From an uncultured Pseudanabaenaceae cyanobacterium (GTDB lineage Bacteria; Cyanobacteriota; Cyanobacteriia; PCC-9006; JAAUQQ01), in the NCBI GenBank assembly GCA_938002085.1, contig CALLAT010000093.1, positions 1-35,736 of the forward strand: 35,736 nucleotides of DNA, read 5' to 3'. Of the stretch, positions 1 through 8,370 are shown one piece after another (within the stretch, counting starts at the first letter, position 1; the number at the start of each line of letters is the position of its first letter). The notes under the pieces were generated by a model. The model was not told the origin of the DNA and searched no databases. It saw only the letters and a program-made list of their open reading frames with translations. Both the position numbers and the translations under genes were made by a program.

Positions 1-108
1 GTTACGGCCCCTCCCTTATCAAAGTCCACCCCCGGCCTCGGCGTCGAAGCATAAACGCACGATTCAAGACCTCATGTTTACCTTCTCCAGGGTCACTCTT
101 TTCTCAGC

Positions 109-1278
109 TTGAGACTCACAAAAGTTTTCTGCATCACTAAGACTGAAGACTTAAGCCAGCTCGATCTAGATGTCGATATTCGAAAGCAGCGGATATCAGA
201 ACTTGAGCTAAGGCTGAAAGATCTAGAAGAGCAATATTTTTTAGCTGATTTCAGTTTTTACGAGTCCAAATATGACTTTCAACAGGCTCAGGAATACAAG
301 CAGCATTTAGAGAACATTCGGTCTCAGCAGAAGCACATGATTAAGGCAGGAGAAGCTTCTATTTGTAACAGAGAGTGGACTGTAGATGGGGACGTAAAAA
401 AAAGGCCAAAAGATGACTGATTGTTTTCTAAAACTGGTTCTTCGTGCATTTAATGGAGAATGTGACACTGCTGTTGCCAAAGTCAAATACAGCAATGTAA
501 AGACCATGGAAAACCGAGTCAACAAGGCTTATAAGTCGCTGAACAAGTTGTCTGAAACAACACGTTGCGAAATCACTCCAAAGTATTTGGAGTTAAAGCT
601 TCAGGAACTTTACTTAACCCATGAATACCAGGAGCAGAAAAAGTGCGAGGCTGATGAACAGCGAGAGCTCCGCGAGCAGCGTCGAGAAGAAGAGCGGGAA
701 AGGAAGGAAGCCAAAAAAGCAGCTAGAGAGGCAGAACAAGAAGAGCAGAGGTCTAGAGAAGCTCTAGAGAAAGCTCTAAGTGAAGGGAGACTCCGCGAAG
801 AAATTGAAAAATTGAAATCTCAGCTTTCTAACGCAACCGAAAAAAGAGAAAGGGCAATTTCTCGATCTCAAATCACAAAAGCTGGGCATGTGTAATTATT
901 TCTAATGTTGGATCCTTTGGAGAAGATGTCTATAAAATTGGTATGACTCGGCGTGAAAGGCCAGAAGAGAGAGTAAAAGAACTAGGAGATGCCTCTGTAC
1001 CTTTCACCTTTGACATTCATGCAATGGTGTCTTGCACTAATGCTCCAGAGATGGAATCACATTTGCATAGGCATTTTGAGACCAGAAGGCTAAACCGAGT
1101 TAACAGTCGAAAGGAGTTTTTTCGAGTCTCACTTATGGAGATAGAGCAAGCAGTAAGAGCTATAGATCAAGAACTAAGGTTATGTGATTCAGAGGTGCAG
1201 TTCACCAAGGTTGCTGAAGCTGCTGAATACCGTAAAAGCTTGGCTCAAGAGAGACTCAACAGTGACAGCCAGCATTGA
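109..1278 (+). pseudogene. DUF4041 / T5orf172 (GIY-YIG-like) protein, frameshifted remnant
   Basis: Three consecutive plus-strand segments (109-420, 413-895, 943-1278) together read as one DUF4041 protein. They run in order through an N-terminal coiled coil with a W-T-V-D-G motif, the LRAFNGECD signature, a long charged coiled coil, and a C-terminal T5orf172/MUG113 GIY-YIG-like domain (VYKIGMTRR, VKELGDASVPF, FFRVSL). The first break lies in a run of eight A (396-403); seven A would give the expected K-K-G-Q-K-M. The second is at about 893, where one extra base after 'ta' would join HV to YIISNVGSFGEDVYKIG. The two shifts cancel, so the third segment returns to the first frame. The N-terminus also looks short: a stop at 52-54 precedes the only nearby start, a TTG at 109. 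Such genes are common in phages and mobile islands. The breaks could be real decay or sequencing indels. The family call is from recognised motifs. Confidence 0.8.
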
Positions 1279-1292
1279 ATCCGCTTCAATGC

Positions 1293-2063
1293 TCATGCAC
1301 AAATGATTCGATAGCCCCCATCGAATTCCGAAAGATCGCGAACTTCCCCCCAACGCTTCTCCCACTGCCCAGTCTCCAAATCCTTCGTCAAAGCCTGTAG
1401 ACCTGAAGCAATAGACCCAGCCCCCTGCTTAGCGAACGACGAAATGCCCGCTTGAATCTCCGGCTCCAAATACCGCTCCGGCCGCTGCCAGCAAGCCGCT
1501 GCAAAACAGTCCGTTAAGTCTGGCGGCAAAGGGAAAGGGCGAATCTTGGCAGTGCGTCCTGTTGTGGCTTGGAGGCGATCGCAAACCTCCTCCAACGGCG
1601 GCAACAGCAACGCATCAGCCTTCAACATCGGAAAATAGTCAAACAACCAAAACGGCTCACAGTGCCGCACATCAAACGTGAAAAACACCAGCGGGCCATC
1701 TCCCACCACCCGATCCATCTCCTGAAACGCCCGGTCCCGATCTTGAAAATGATGCAGCGACAACTGACTAATCGCGCCATCCACAGCCCCATCTGCCAAC
1801 GGTATCTGCTCCGCACAGCCCGCTTGCCAGGTCACTCGCGGATGCGGCTCAGCCTGCGCCCGCATCGTCGCCGAAGGTTCAACACAAACCACGTCATAGC
1901 CCTGGTCCGCCAAAAGATTACTGTAACCGCCTGTGCCCGCGCCAATGTCCGCAATCTTGCAACCTGGCTCAAGACCCAGCCCATCCAGCAGGGCTTGGGC
2001 AATACGTAGATCTGGAATGCGAGTGCTGCGGTAGGTTTTGCCGATGCGATCGTAAAGTGCCAT
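1293..2063 (-). CDS. class I SAM-dependent methyltransferase
   Basis: Predicted cytoplasmic methyltransferase of 256 residues with a Rossmann-type SAM-binding fold. Motif I is ADIGAGTGGYS (about residues 38-48). An acidic residue closes strand 2 (VVCVEP, E62). A later motif ISQLSLHHFQDRDRAF resembles the UbiE/MenG and small-molecule methyltransferase group. The substrate cannot be read from the sequence. I chose the ATG at 2063-2061 rather than the longer open frame to 2117: the protein then begins MALYDRIGKTY, a typical family start, and the ATG overlaps the stop of the upstream Uma2 gene as TGATG, which suggests translational coupling. An alternative is a methyltransferase acting on a polyketide, a lipid or a nucleic acid base, but no DNA-methylase NPPY or DPPY motif is visible. 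Confidence 0.85.
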   Translation of the reverse strand: MALYDRIGKTYRSTRIPDLRIAQALLDGLGLEPGCKIADIGAGTGGYSNLLADQGYDVVCVEPSATMRAQAEPHPRVTWQAGCAEQIPLADGAVDGAISQLSLHHFQDRDRAFQEMDRVVGDGPLVFFTFDVRHCEPFWLFDYFPMLKADALLLPPLEEVCDRLQATTGRTAKIRPFPLPPDLTDCFAAACWQRPERYLEPEIQAGISSFAKQGAGSIASGLQALTKDLETGQWEKRWGEVRDLSEFDGGYRIICA

Positions 2064-2650
2064 CAATTCAACAAAGAACGAACCTTCAGCACAAACCCCG
2101 GTAGCACCGCTCCACAATCAACCGTGCCGGGATTATCCAAACATTGCACCGCTTGATCCGGCTGATAAACCTCAACCGTCTGGTCCTGAGGATTCAGCAA
2201 AACGCCCAGACAAACACCATTCTCGATGTACTCCTGCATCTTGGCCTGAAGCATTTTGAGATCATCTGTGCGAGACCTCAGCTCCACTACAAAATCTGGA
2301 GCGAGGGGAGGAAACTTTTCCTGCTCCTCTGGACTGAGGGCATTCCAGCGAACACGGCTCACCCAAGCCAGATCAGGAGCCCGGTTAGCACCATTCGGCA
2401 ACTTAAAGCAAGTCGATGAATCAAACCCCAAGCCCAGCTCAGCATTGTCATCAACCCAACGACCGAGCCGTCCAATCAAACTGAAATTACGATTGCCAGA
2501 GATTCCTCCCGTTGGCGGCATAATAATCAGCTCTCCCCTAGCACTGCGCTCAAATTGAATATCAGGATGGCGTCGGCAAAGCTGAAAAAATTGCTCGTCC
2601 GAGAGAGCAAGGATGTTATTCAAATCCAGCACAAAGGCATCGGTTTGCAT
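2063..2650 (-). CDS. Uma2 family endonuclease-fold protein (DUF820)
   Basis: A 195-residue protein of the Uma2/DUF820 family, which has a PD-(D/E)xK nuclease fold and is greatly expanded in cyanobacteria with mostly unknown biological function. Visible signatures are GELIIMPPTGG near residues 40-49, the RAPDLAWV strand with D93, PDFVVEL with E123, and LQAKMQEYIENGVCLGVLLNP near 134-154. I start at the ATG at 2650; the longer frame begins with TTG at 2671. The stop overlaps the start of the downstream methyltransferase (TGATG). It lies 86 bp downstream of yebC on the same strand and may be co-transcribed with it. Nuclease activity is inferred from the fold only. Confidence 0.85.
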   Translation of the reverse strand: MQTDAFVLDLNNILALSDEQFFQLCRRHPDIQFERSARGELIIMPPTGGISGNRNFSLIGRLGRWVDDNAELGLGFDSSTCFKLPNGANRAPDLAWVSRVRWNALSPEEQEKFPPLAPDFVVELRSRTDDLKMLQAKMQEYIENGVCLGVLLNPQDQTVEVYQPDQAVQCLDNPGTVDCGAVLPGFVLKVRSLLN

Positions 2651-2736
2651 GGCAGCCAGCCCATCGAACAATACCCGTCCAGTTTAGCGCTTTCTTCTCA
2701 GCGCCTAAGCCTCGCCATACCCAGGCCTCGCAAGAC

Positions 2737-3492
2737 CTACACCATCGCAGCTTCCAGCAGCTCCTCGGCAATATCGAAGTTCGCCGTCACATTCTGAACA
2801 TCATCCAGATCTTCCAAAACATTCATCAGCTTAATCACCTGCTTCGCCTGGTCCAGATCGGTAACCGCAGTCTCATTTCCCGCAATCCAGCGCAGCTCCG
2901 TCGTCGTCACGCTATAACCACCGCCCTTCAAAGCCTGACTCAGCGCTTCAAGATTACTCACCTCCGTGAAAACTTCCGCCCCTCCTTCAATGACCTCGTA
3001 AGACTCCGCCCCCGCCTCCAGGGAAACTTCTAAAAGTTCATCCTCGTCTATCTCTCCAGCCAGGGTCACCACGCCCTGATGGCTAAACATCCAGCTCACA
3101 CAGCCCGTCGCACCCAGGTTGCCACCATTCTTACTAAAGGCCACGCGCAGATCCGCTGCGGTGCGGTTACGGTTATCGGTCAATGCCTCAATCAGAATGG
3201 CAATGCCGCTGGGGCCATAGCCCTCGTAGCGAATGGCCTCATAATCGTCACCGCCACCGTTTTGGGTGCCTGCTCCCTTGGCGATCGCCCGATCAATATT
3301 GTCATTGGGCATCCCAGCGGCCTTAGCCTTCTCAATCGCCGAGCGCAGCTGGAAATTTCCCGCCGGGTCCGGCACACCGCTGCGAGCCGCGACGATGATC
3401 TCGCGAGAATACTTGGTAAAGACCTTGCCCTTCTTGGCATCCACCACGGCCTTTTGCCGCTTGATATTGGCCCATTTACTATGTCCAGCCAT
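2737..3492 (-). CDS. yebC: YebC/PmpR family transcriptional or translational regulator
   Basis: Complete 251-residue YebC/TACO1-family protein. It begins with the hallmark MAGHSKWANIKRQKA, followed by KGKVFTKYSREI and the NDNIDRAIAKG segment. The central part contains YEGYGPSGIAILIEALTDNRNRT, and the acidic C-terminal part has LEDLDDVQNVTANFDI. Length and order match the family. In other bacteria, family members act as DNA-binding regulators (PmpR-like) or as ribosome-associated factors that relieve stalling at proline stretches; which role applies here cannot be told from sequence. It is divergent from the CHASE2 kinase gene across a 220-bp spacer (3493-3712) and leads the minus-strand run yebC, uma2, methyltransferase. 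Confidence 0.96.
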   Translation of the reverse strand: MAGHSKWANIKRQKAVVDAKKGKVFTKYSREIIVAARSGVPDPAGNFQLRSAIEKAKAAGMPNDNIDRAIAKGAGTQNGGGDDYEAIRYEGYGPSGIAILIEALTDNRNRTAADLRVAFSKNGGNLGATGCVSWMFSHQGVVTLAGEIDEDELLEVSLEAGAESYEVIEGGAEVFTEVSNLEALSQALKGGGYSVTTTELRWIAGNETAVTDLDQAKQVIKLMNVLEDLDDVQNVTANFDIAEELLEAAMV

Positions 3493-3712
3493 AGAAGCAA
3501 TGAAAAACTAAAGAAATTAGAAGCGCCACTGGGGCGAATGGATGCCCATGAGCTGTGAAGTGCAATCAATCATCAGCTTTATCCAAAAACAGCAAGCCGA
3601 ACGGCTGATTGCATCGCTTCAACATCTACTGTCTCCCAAGGGAGCCATACAATGATGAAGGAATGGTTGATTCGCTCACAAATTTTACACTCCTCTTCCT
3701 CCCTTTCCTGCC

Positions 3713-6232
3713 ATGGCACCTCCTTCGGATAGTCACAATCGCACCTATCCCCAGGGCAGCGAAAATCCAGAGCGCACTCAGCCCCTCTCTCCTGCTCCCC
3801 AAACAACAGCTGATGTGGATGCAACGGCGGTCCTAGAGCGCCCCCTTCAATCCGTCACCCAAGCTGAACCGTCGAAGCGCTTCACCTTTATTAAGGGGCT
3901 GACGCGGGGACGCACGACCATGCATCAGGATGGGGCACTGAGGCTGCTTAAGCCTGCTGTGCTGGATCGTGCCTTAACGGTGGGGTGGGCGATCGCGGCG
4001 ACGGCATTAACAGTAGCTAATCCCTATTCCTTACAGCGCTTAGAACGGCAGGGGCAAACAGCACTCATAGAACTACAAGGACCCTCCCCCGTTCCCGAAG
4101 ACATCCTGATCTTGGCCATTGATGACAGCTCGCTCAATGCCAATGAGTTTTATACCCAAGACCCGAAAACCTACGCCAATCTGGCCCCGATTCAGTCCTG
4201 GCCTTGGGAGCGGCGTGCCTACGGCCAAGCCATTGAGCGACTGATGGGAGCCGGGGCTCGGGCGATCGCCGTAGATGTGACCTTCTCAGTGCCCAGCAGC
4301 TATGGCGAGGCTGACGATCAAGCCTTGACCAATGCCTTGAAGCTTTATCCCGGCAAGGTCGTCCTAGCCGAGCAATATTCCGAGGATGACAGCGATCAAG
4401 GGGCGACAACCCAATACCAACGGCCTCGACCGGAATTTGTTGAGGCAGGAGCCCGAACGGGGTTAATTAATTTCATCCTGGAGCCCGATGGCCGTATCCA
4501 CCGGCTGGGAAACGAGGCCATTACTCAGAAGCGGAAGGACGATCCCCTGCTGGATAGTTTGCTGACCAGTGGTGATTTAGAACTGAGTGACTCCCTGGCG
4601 GCATCGCTGCTCAAAGCAGCCGATCTTGATTTTCCTGAGCCCAGGGGCAGTAATATTTTCTTCCATGGTCCAGCCCAAAGCTTTCAACAAGTACCGTTTT
4701 GGAAAGTACTCGATGATGCGGGCTGGCAGTCCCTGCAAGACTCCGGGATCAATTTCAATGACAAGATTGTTCTCATTGGTGGAACAGCAGGCATTTTGCA
4801 AGATCTCCATGCCGTTCCCTTTGGCGGAACCATTCAGCATCGTCAACCCATGGCTGGGGTTGAAGTCCAGGCCAATGCCGTAGCAACGCTCTGGCAAAAT
4901 CGAGCCTTGGCAGACTGGGGCCGGGTGTCACCTTGGCGTCGCGGTGGTTTGATCCTAGTTTTGGTCCTGGTGACGAGTTGGCTGATGAGTCGTCCGAGCC
5001 AGCTGACCCATCGGCTGATGTTAGGAGCGGCTTTTGGCCTGGGCTGGCTCGGACTCAGTCTCGGCAGCTTGGTACTGGGGCAGGTGTTGTTGCCTTTTGC
5101 CATGCCCCTGCTGGCGATCGTCGGCTTCAGCGGTGCCCAAGTAATGACCGTGGGAGTTCGTGAGCAGGTGCGAAAGCAGCGTTTGCGCACCATGCTCAAG
5201 AGCCATGCCTCAGTTCCAGCCGTGCGAGAAATCCTCAGCCAGCAGGAAGAGTTTCAAGATCTCCTGGCCGAACGAGAATCGGAAGTCATCGGCAAGTTGC
5301 TCAGCAGTCGCTATCAGGTCATTCGCCTATTAGGAACTGGGGGCTTTAGTGAGACCTATATCGCCCAAGACACCCAGCGCCCCAGCAGTCCTCCTTGCGT
5401 GGTGAAGCAACTACGCTTTCTTCAGGGAGGCAAGAAGATGCAATTAATGCGCCGTCTCTTTGCCTCCGAGGCAGAAACATTAGAAAAGCTGGGGCAACAT
5501 GACCAAATTCCCCAGCTTTTGGCCTATTTCGAAGAAGAGTATGAGTTTTATCTCGTCCAGGAACTAATTCTGGGTCAATCTCTCCACACGGAGTTACTTC
5601 ACCGGGCCCGGTTATCTATCTTTTCTGTGGTGCAATTGCTCCACGACTTGCTCAACATTTTGGACTTTGTCCATGGGCAAAACATCATTCACCGAGATAT
5701 TAAGCCAAACAATATTATTCGTCGCCGAACCGATGAGAAATATGTACTCATCGACTTTGGTATTGCCAAGACTCTAGCTGCCAGTTTAGACAGTGAAACC
5801 AATGCCCAACTCACTGTCGCCATTGGTACCCAGGGATACATCCCCCGCGAACAAATTGCAGGCCGTCCTAGCTTCAACAGTGATCTCTATGCCTTGGGCA
5901 CCACTGCGATTGAATGTTTGACCGGACTGATCCCCAGACAATTCAAGTATGACGAAGCCGGGGAAATTATTTGGGCTCACCGGGCCAGTCAGCTAAGCCC
6001 TGAGCTGATCAAGGTTTTGCGACAATTGGTGCGCTGCGACAGCTTGGAGCGCTACGGCTCTGCCCAGGAAGTATTAAGTGACTTGGTTCAAGTTCCTGAA
6101 TTCTTGGCCTTAACCCAAGAAGATGGGAATTTGGCCGACGCACAACCCTTGGCGAGTATCAGTGATTTTGACGAAGATGAGGATGCTGATGGAGCACTCG
6201 CTGATACAAAGTTATGGAATCGTGATGATTAG
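3713..6232 (+). CDS. CHASE2-domain transmembrane Ser/Thr protein kinase
   Basis: An 839-residue sensor kinase. A cytoplasmic tail of about 80 residues leads to TM1 (about 83-102). A CHASE2 extracytoplasmic sensor follows (about 105-400, with ILILAIDDSSL, SWPWERRAYGQAIERL, AIAVDVTFS, KIVLIGGTA and PMAGVEVQANAVATLW), then three hydrophobic segments (about 412-480). The C-terminal Hanks-type kinase (about 533-795) looks active: glycine loop LGTGGFSETY (540-549), likely ATP lysine K565, HRDIKPNN (660-667), DFG at 681-683, and GTQGYIPREQ in the activation segment. An acidic tail follows. The start is the ATG at 3713 with no clear ribosome-binding site; other starts within the tail are possible. 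The kinase precedes the fecR-like and barrel genes on the same strand, and co-occurrence of CHASE2 with FecR suggests extracytoplasmic sensing. Confidence 0.95.
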   Translation: MAPPSDSHNRTYPQGSENPERTQPLSPAPQTTADVDATAVLERPLQSVTQAEPSKRFTFIKGLTRGRTTMHQDGALRLLKPAVLDRALTVGWAIAATALTVANPYSLQRLERQGQTALIELQGPSPVPEDILILAIDDSSLNANEFYTQDPKTYANLAPIQSWPWERRAYGQAIERLMGAGARAIAVDVTFSVPSSYGEADDQALTNALKLYPGKVVLAEQYSEDDSDQGATTQYQRPRPEFVEAGARTGLINFILEPDGRIHRLGNEAITQKRKDDPLLDSLLTSGDLELSDSLAASLLKAADLDFPEPRGSNIFFHGPAQSFQQVPFWKVLDDAGWQSLQDSGINFNDKIVLIGGTAGILQDLHAVPFGGTIQHRQPMAGVEVQANAVATLWQNRALADWGRVSPWRRGGLILVLVLVTSWLMSRPSQLTHRLMLGAAFGLGWLGLSLGSLVLGQVLLPFAMPLLAIVGFSGAQVMTVGVREQVRKQRLRTMLKSHASVPAVREILSQQEEFQDLLAERESEVIGKLLSSRYQVIRLLGTGGFSETYIAQDTQRPSSPPCVVKQLRFLQGGKKMQLMRRLFASEAETLEKLGQHDQIPQLLAYFEEEYEFYLVQELILGQSLHTELLHRARLSIFSVVQLLHDLLNILDFVHGQNIIHRDIKPNNIIRRRTDEKYVLIDFGIAKTLAASLDSETNAQLTVAIGTQGYIPREQIAGRPSFNSDLYALGTTAIECLTGLIPRQFKYDEAGEIIWAHRASQLSPELIKVLRQLVRCDSLERYGSAQEVLSDLVQVPEFLALTQEDGNLADAQPLASISDFDEDEDADGALADTKLWNRDD

Positions 6233-6666
6233 ACAGCATGAGACCCCCTTAAAAGGGTGAAATTTCGAAATATCAGCCAAACTACCTACTTTGCTTGCTT
6301 TTAGGTCTTTATAAGACCCATAATTTAGGCACGCAAGTACAAGTCTCGCCTTATTAGGGAACCTCACGGTGTTTTTGAGGTTCAAAGAATGTGGGTTGGC
6401 GTCGTGATTACGAGTGTTTCTATGACTTTTCCCAACGGAACACGTAGTAATGACTCAGTCACAGCGTTAATCTATATATTGTCGAGACTTGCAAGGTTTA
6501 CCCAAACGGTTGGGTCAATCTAATTAGCAATGAGTCAGTTCGTGCAGGAAATAACGCCTATAAGTTCCTTCAATGGGAATTCATAGCGGATTTCCATCGT
6601 AAATCTGTTGTCTTGATTGGACAACAGACGTCGGTTCAACCTAAATCTGGGTGGGTGAGGTCTAGA
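6233..6666 (+). promoter_or_regulatory. 434-bp intergenic leader of the fecR-like gene, rich in inverted repeats
   Basis: No convincing ORF. Perfect short hairpins are GGTCTT-TAT-AAGACC (6304-6318), GAACCTC/GAGGTTC with an 11-nt loop (6359-6383), ACCCAA-ACGG-TTGGGT (6500-6515) and CTGTTGT/ACAACAG with a 9-nt loop (6605-6627). TGACTCAGTCA (6451-6461) is a 5-1-5 palindrome. A 16-nt element, TAGTAATGACTCAGTC at 6445, recurs with three mismatches at 6525, and each copy follows a CCCAACGG-like motif (6431 and 6501). TATATATT at 6473-6480 or TATAAG at 6559-6564 could be -10 elements, but no good -35 is evident. The density of hairpins suggests a structured 5' leader. The function is unknown. Confidence 0.4.
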
Positions 6667-8370
6667 ATGGTGCGTCGTACTGTTTCGAGCACGATTTTCA
6701 TATTGGTTTTAGCGCTGCTGGGTGGTCAGCCTGCGCAAGCAAATACACCTCTGACAAGAGCCGTTGTTTCTTCCTTGCGCAATCAGGTGCGTTTGCTTCC
6801 CAACCGCGAGCCGGTGCGCAAAGCAAAGCTATCTGATGTGTTGAAGCCCGGCGACGGTATCGTTACTTCTCGTCGCTCTTTGGCAGAGCTGCGGTTTAAC
6901 GATGGTTCCTTGGCGCGCATGGGCGAGCAAGCGGTATTTCGCTTCATTCCCAAGACTCGCAGCTTTAGGCTGAGTAATGGCACGGTGTTGATGTTGATCC
7001 CACCGGGCCAAGGGCGCACCCAGGTCCGAACTCCCAATGTCACGGCTGGCATTAGAGGCTCTGCTCTGATGATTCGCTATGACAAAGCAACCGATACCTC
7101 TACAGTTATTGCCTTAACCAATAGCCAAATCTCCGTTACGAATCGTGACGGAGAACAGTCTCAGGTCTTGGTTGCTGGACAAGCTGTGGTCACCATCGGT
7201 GATGAGATCGTTGACTCCTATGATGTGGACCTTCAGGAGCTGTATCGCACCAGCCCGCTATTAAGAGATCTGGAATTAAATAATCCAGATGCTGAAGTTC
7301 AGGATGAGGCGGTGGCTCAGGTTCGCGAGGAGACCTTGGAAGGCATCCAAAGCCAGCGTGATTTTGTCTTGGGAGAAGGTCGCGATCGCACGGAAGATTT
7401 TCGACTCTCCGCCAACGACATGGAGGAGATCATTGCTGACGAAGGCTTCGGCGCTGTTGCGAATTCAGACGCTGTTAGTTTTCCGGGGCAGGCCATCGGC
7501 GTAGATAGTCGTTTCAATGACGATGAAGGAGGTCAGCTGACAGCTTCTCCTGCGAATGAGCCCTCTATAGTTGTGGAGCCTCCCGCCACGGCGATTACTG
7601 AAGTAATACAACCGATTGAAGAACTGCCTCAAGTCGTTGATGAGCTCCCGTTGGAAACTCCAACTATTGTTGAAGTTCCCGAAATAGAGCTGCCTATTGC
7701 GGTTGACGATATCCCTGCTGTTTTAGAGATTCCTGTGGAGGACACAATCTCAGATAGTCCAGTGGATGATTTACCTGGTGGTGATGATGATATCGCTGGC
7801 GGAGACGACTTAATCGGTGGTGGTGACGTTGCTGGTGGCGACGACTTAATCGGTGGCGATGATATCGCTGGTGGCGACGACTTAATCGGTGGCGATGACA
7901 TCGCGGGCGGAGATGACTTAATCGGTGGCGATGATATTGCTGGCGGAGACGACCTCATTGGTGGTGATGATATTGCCGGTGGCGACGACCTCATCGGTGG
8001 CGATGACGTTGCCGGTGACGACGACCTCATCGGTGGTGATGATGTTGCTGCTGGTGGCGACGACCTCTTTGGCGGTGATGACATTGCAGGCGGAGACGAC
8101 CTCGTTGGTGGCGACGACATTGCGGACGATGTCACAGCTCCTGATAACTCTCCAATTGCAGAAGTGGACTTGCCTACGGAAATTCCAGGTTTCGGAGATG
8201 GCACAGGTGCACTGAATCCAGCAGAAGAGACGCCTGACGTCGAGAATGACCCTTCTAATGATGTGGATGTTGATATTACCGTCAATATTACCGTCACTGT
8301 AGATGGGGTTCCTGCTGACACGACTGTGGAACCTGGCCCGGACGATAATGTAGTGGGTGGCGGCAGTTAA
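6667..8370 (+). CDS. exported FecR-domain protein with GGDD tandem repeats
   Basis: A 567-residue secreted protein. Residues 1-25 are a clear signal peptide (hydrophobic core FILVLALLGG, cleavage after AQA). A FecR-type domain occupies about 45-165: VLKPGDGIVTSRRSLAELRFNDGSLARMGEQ, then VRTPNVTAGIRGSALMIRYD and VLVAGQAVV. A charged helical region follows (about 180-290), then a Pro/Glu-rich linker, an acidic glycine-rich repeat (371-488) and an acidic tail. I chose the ATG at 6667, preceded by GGTGAGG about seven bases upstream; a TTG at 6613 would sit in a hairpin loop and spoil the signal peptide. FecR itself is a periplasmic-to-cytoplasmic signal relay, but this version has no N-terminal inner-membrane anchor and probably works in the periplasm or at the surface. 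It lies between the CHASE2 kinase and an outer-membrane barrel gene. Confidence 0.9.
   Translation: MVRRTVSSTIFILVLALLGGQPAQANTPLTRAVVSSLRNQVRLLPNREPVRKAKLSDVLKPGDGIVTSRRSLAELRFNDGSLARMGEQAVFRFIPKTRSFRLSNGTVLMLIPPGQGRTQVRTPNVTAGIRGSALMIRYDKATDTSTVIALTNSQISVTNRDGEQSQVLVAGQAVVTIGDEIVDSYDVDLQELYRTSPLLRDLELNNPDAEVQDEAVAQVREETLEGIQSQRDFVLGEGRDRTEDFRLSANDMEEIIADEGFGAVANSDAVSFPGQAIGVDSRFNDDEGGQLTASPANEPSIVVEPPATAITEVIQPIEELPQVVDELPLETPTIVEVPEIELPIAVDDIPAVLEIPVEDTISDSPVDDLPGGDDDIAGGDDLIGGGDVAGGDDLIGGDDIAGGDDLIGGDDIAGGDDLIGGDDIAGGDDLIGGDDIAGGDDLIGGDDVAGDDDLIGGDDVAAGGDDLFGGDDIAGGDDLVGGDDIADDVTAPDNSPIAEVDLPTEIPGFGDGTGALNPAEETPDVENDPSNDVDVDITVNITVTVDGVPADTTVEPGPDDNVVGGGS
7777..8130 (+). repeat. 36-bp tandem repeat encoding GGDD-hydrophobic-hydrophobic hexapeptides
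   Basis: About nine and a half tandem 36-bp units inside the fecR-like gene. Each encodes two hexapeptides of the form G-G-D-D-(I/L/V)-(A/I), for example GGDDIAGGDDLI. Units in the middle are nearly identical, while edge units carry substitutions (GGGDVA, GDDDLI) and two single-residue expansions, as expected for repeat expansion and contraction. The pattern recalls glycine- and aspartate-rich calcium-binding beta-rolls, but the period is six rather than the nine residues of RTX repeats. Confidence 0.95.

Noticed and set aside
1-108. Open frame at the left window edge (about 2-112)
   Set aside because: The encoded 36 residues show no recognisable protein and the start is outside the window, so no gene can be supported.
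3579-3824. 81-residue minus-strand ORF over the start of the CHASE2 kinase
   Set aside because: It has no family features and overlaps the kinase start and its upstream region. It is judged a chance frame.
6613-6666. TTG start giving a longer FecR protein
   Set aside because: The TTG lies in a hairpin loop and lacks a ribosome-binding site. The ATG at 6667 has GGTGAGG and a clean signal peptide.
7777-8130. Regular 36-bp repeats as a possible CRISPR array or RTX domain
   Set aside because: The units are contiguous, with no unique spacers, and are in frame in a coding gene. The six-residue period does not match the RTX nonapeptide.
7629-8321. 230-residue Ser/Pro-rich minus-strand ORF
   Set aside because: It is the antisense reading of the FecR GGDD repeat. 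The 36-bp period keeps several frames open, and the product is pure low complexity.
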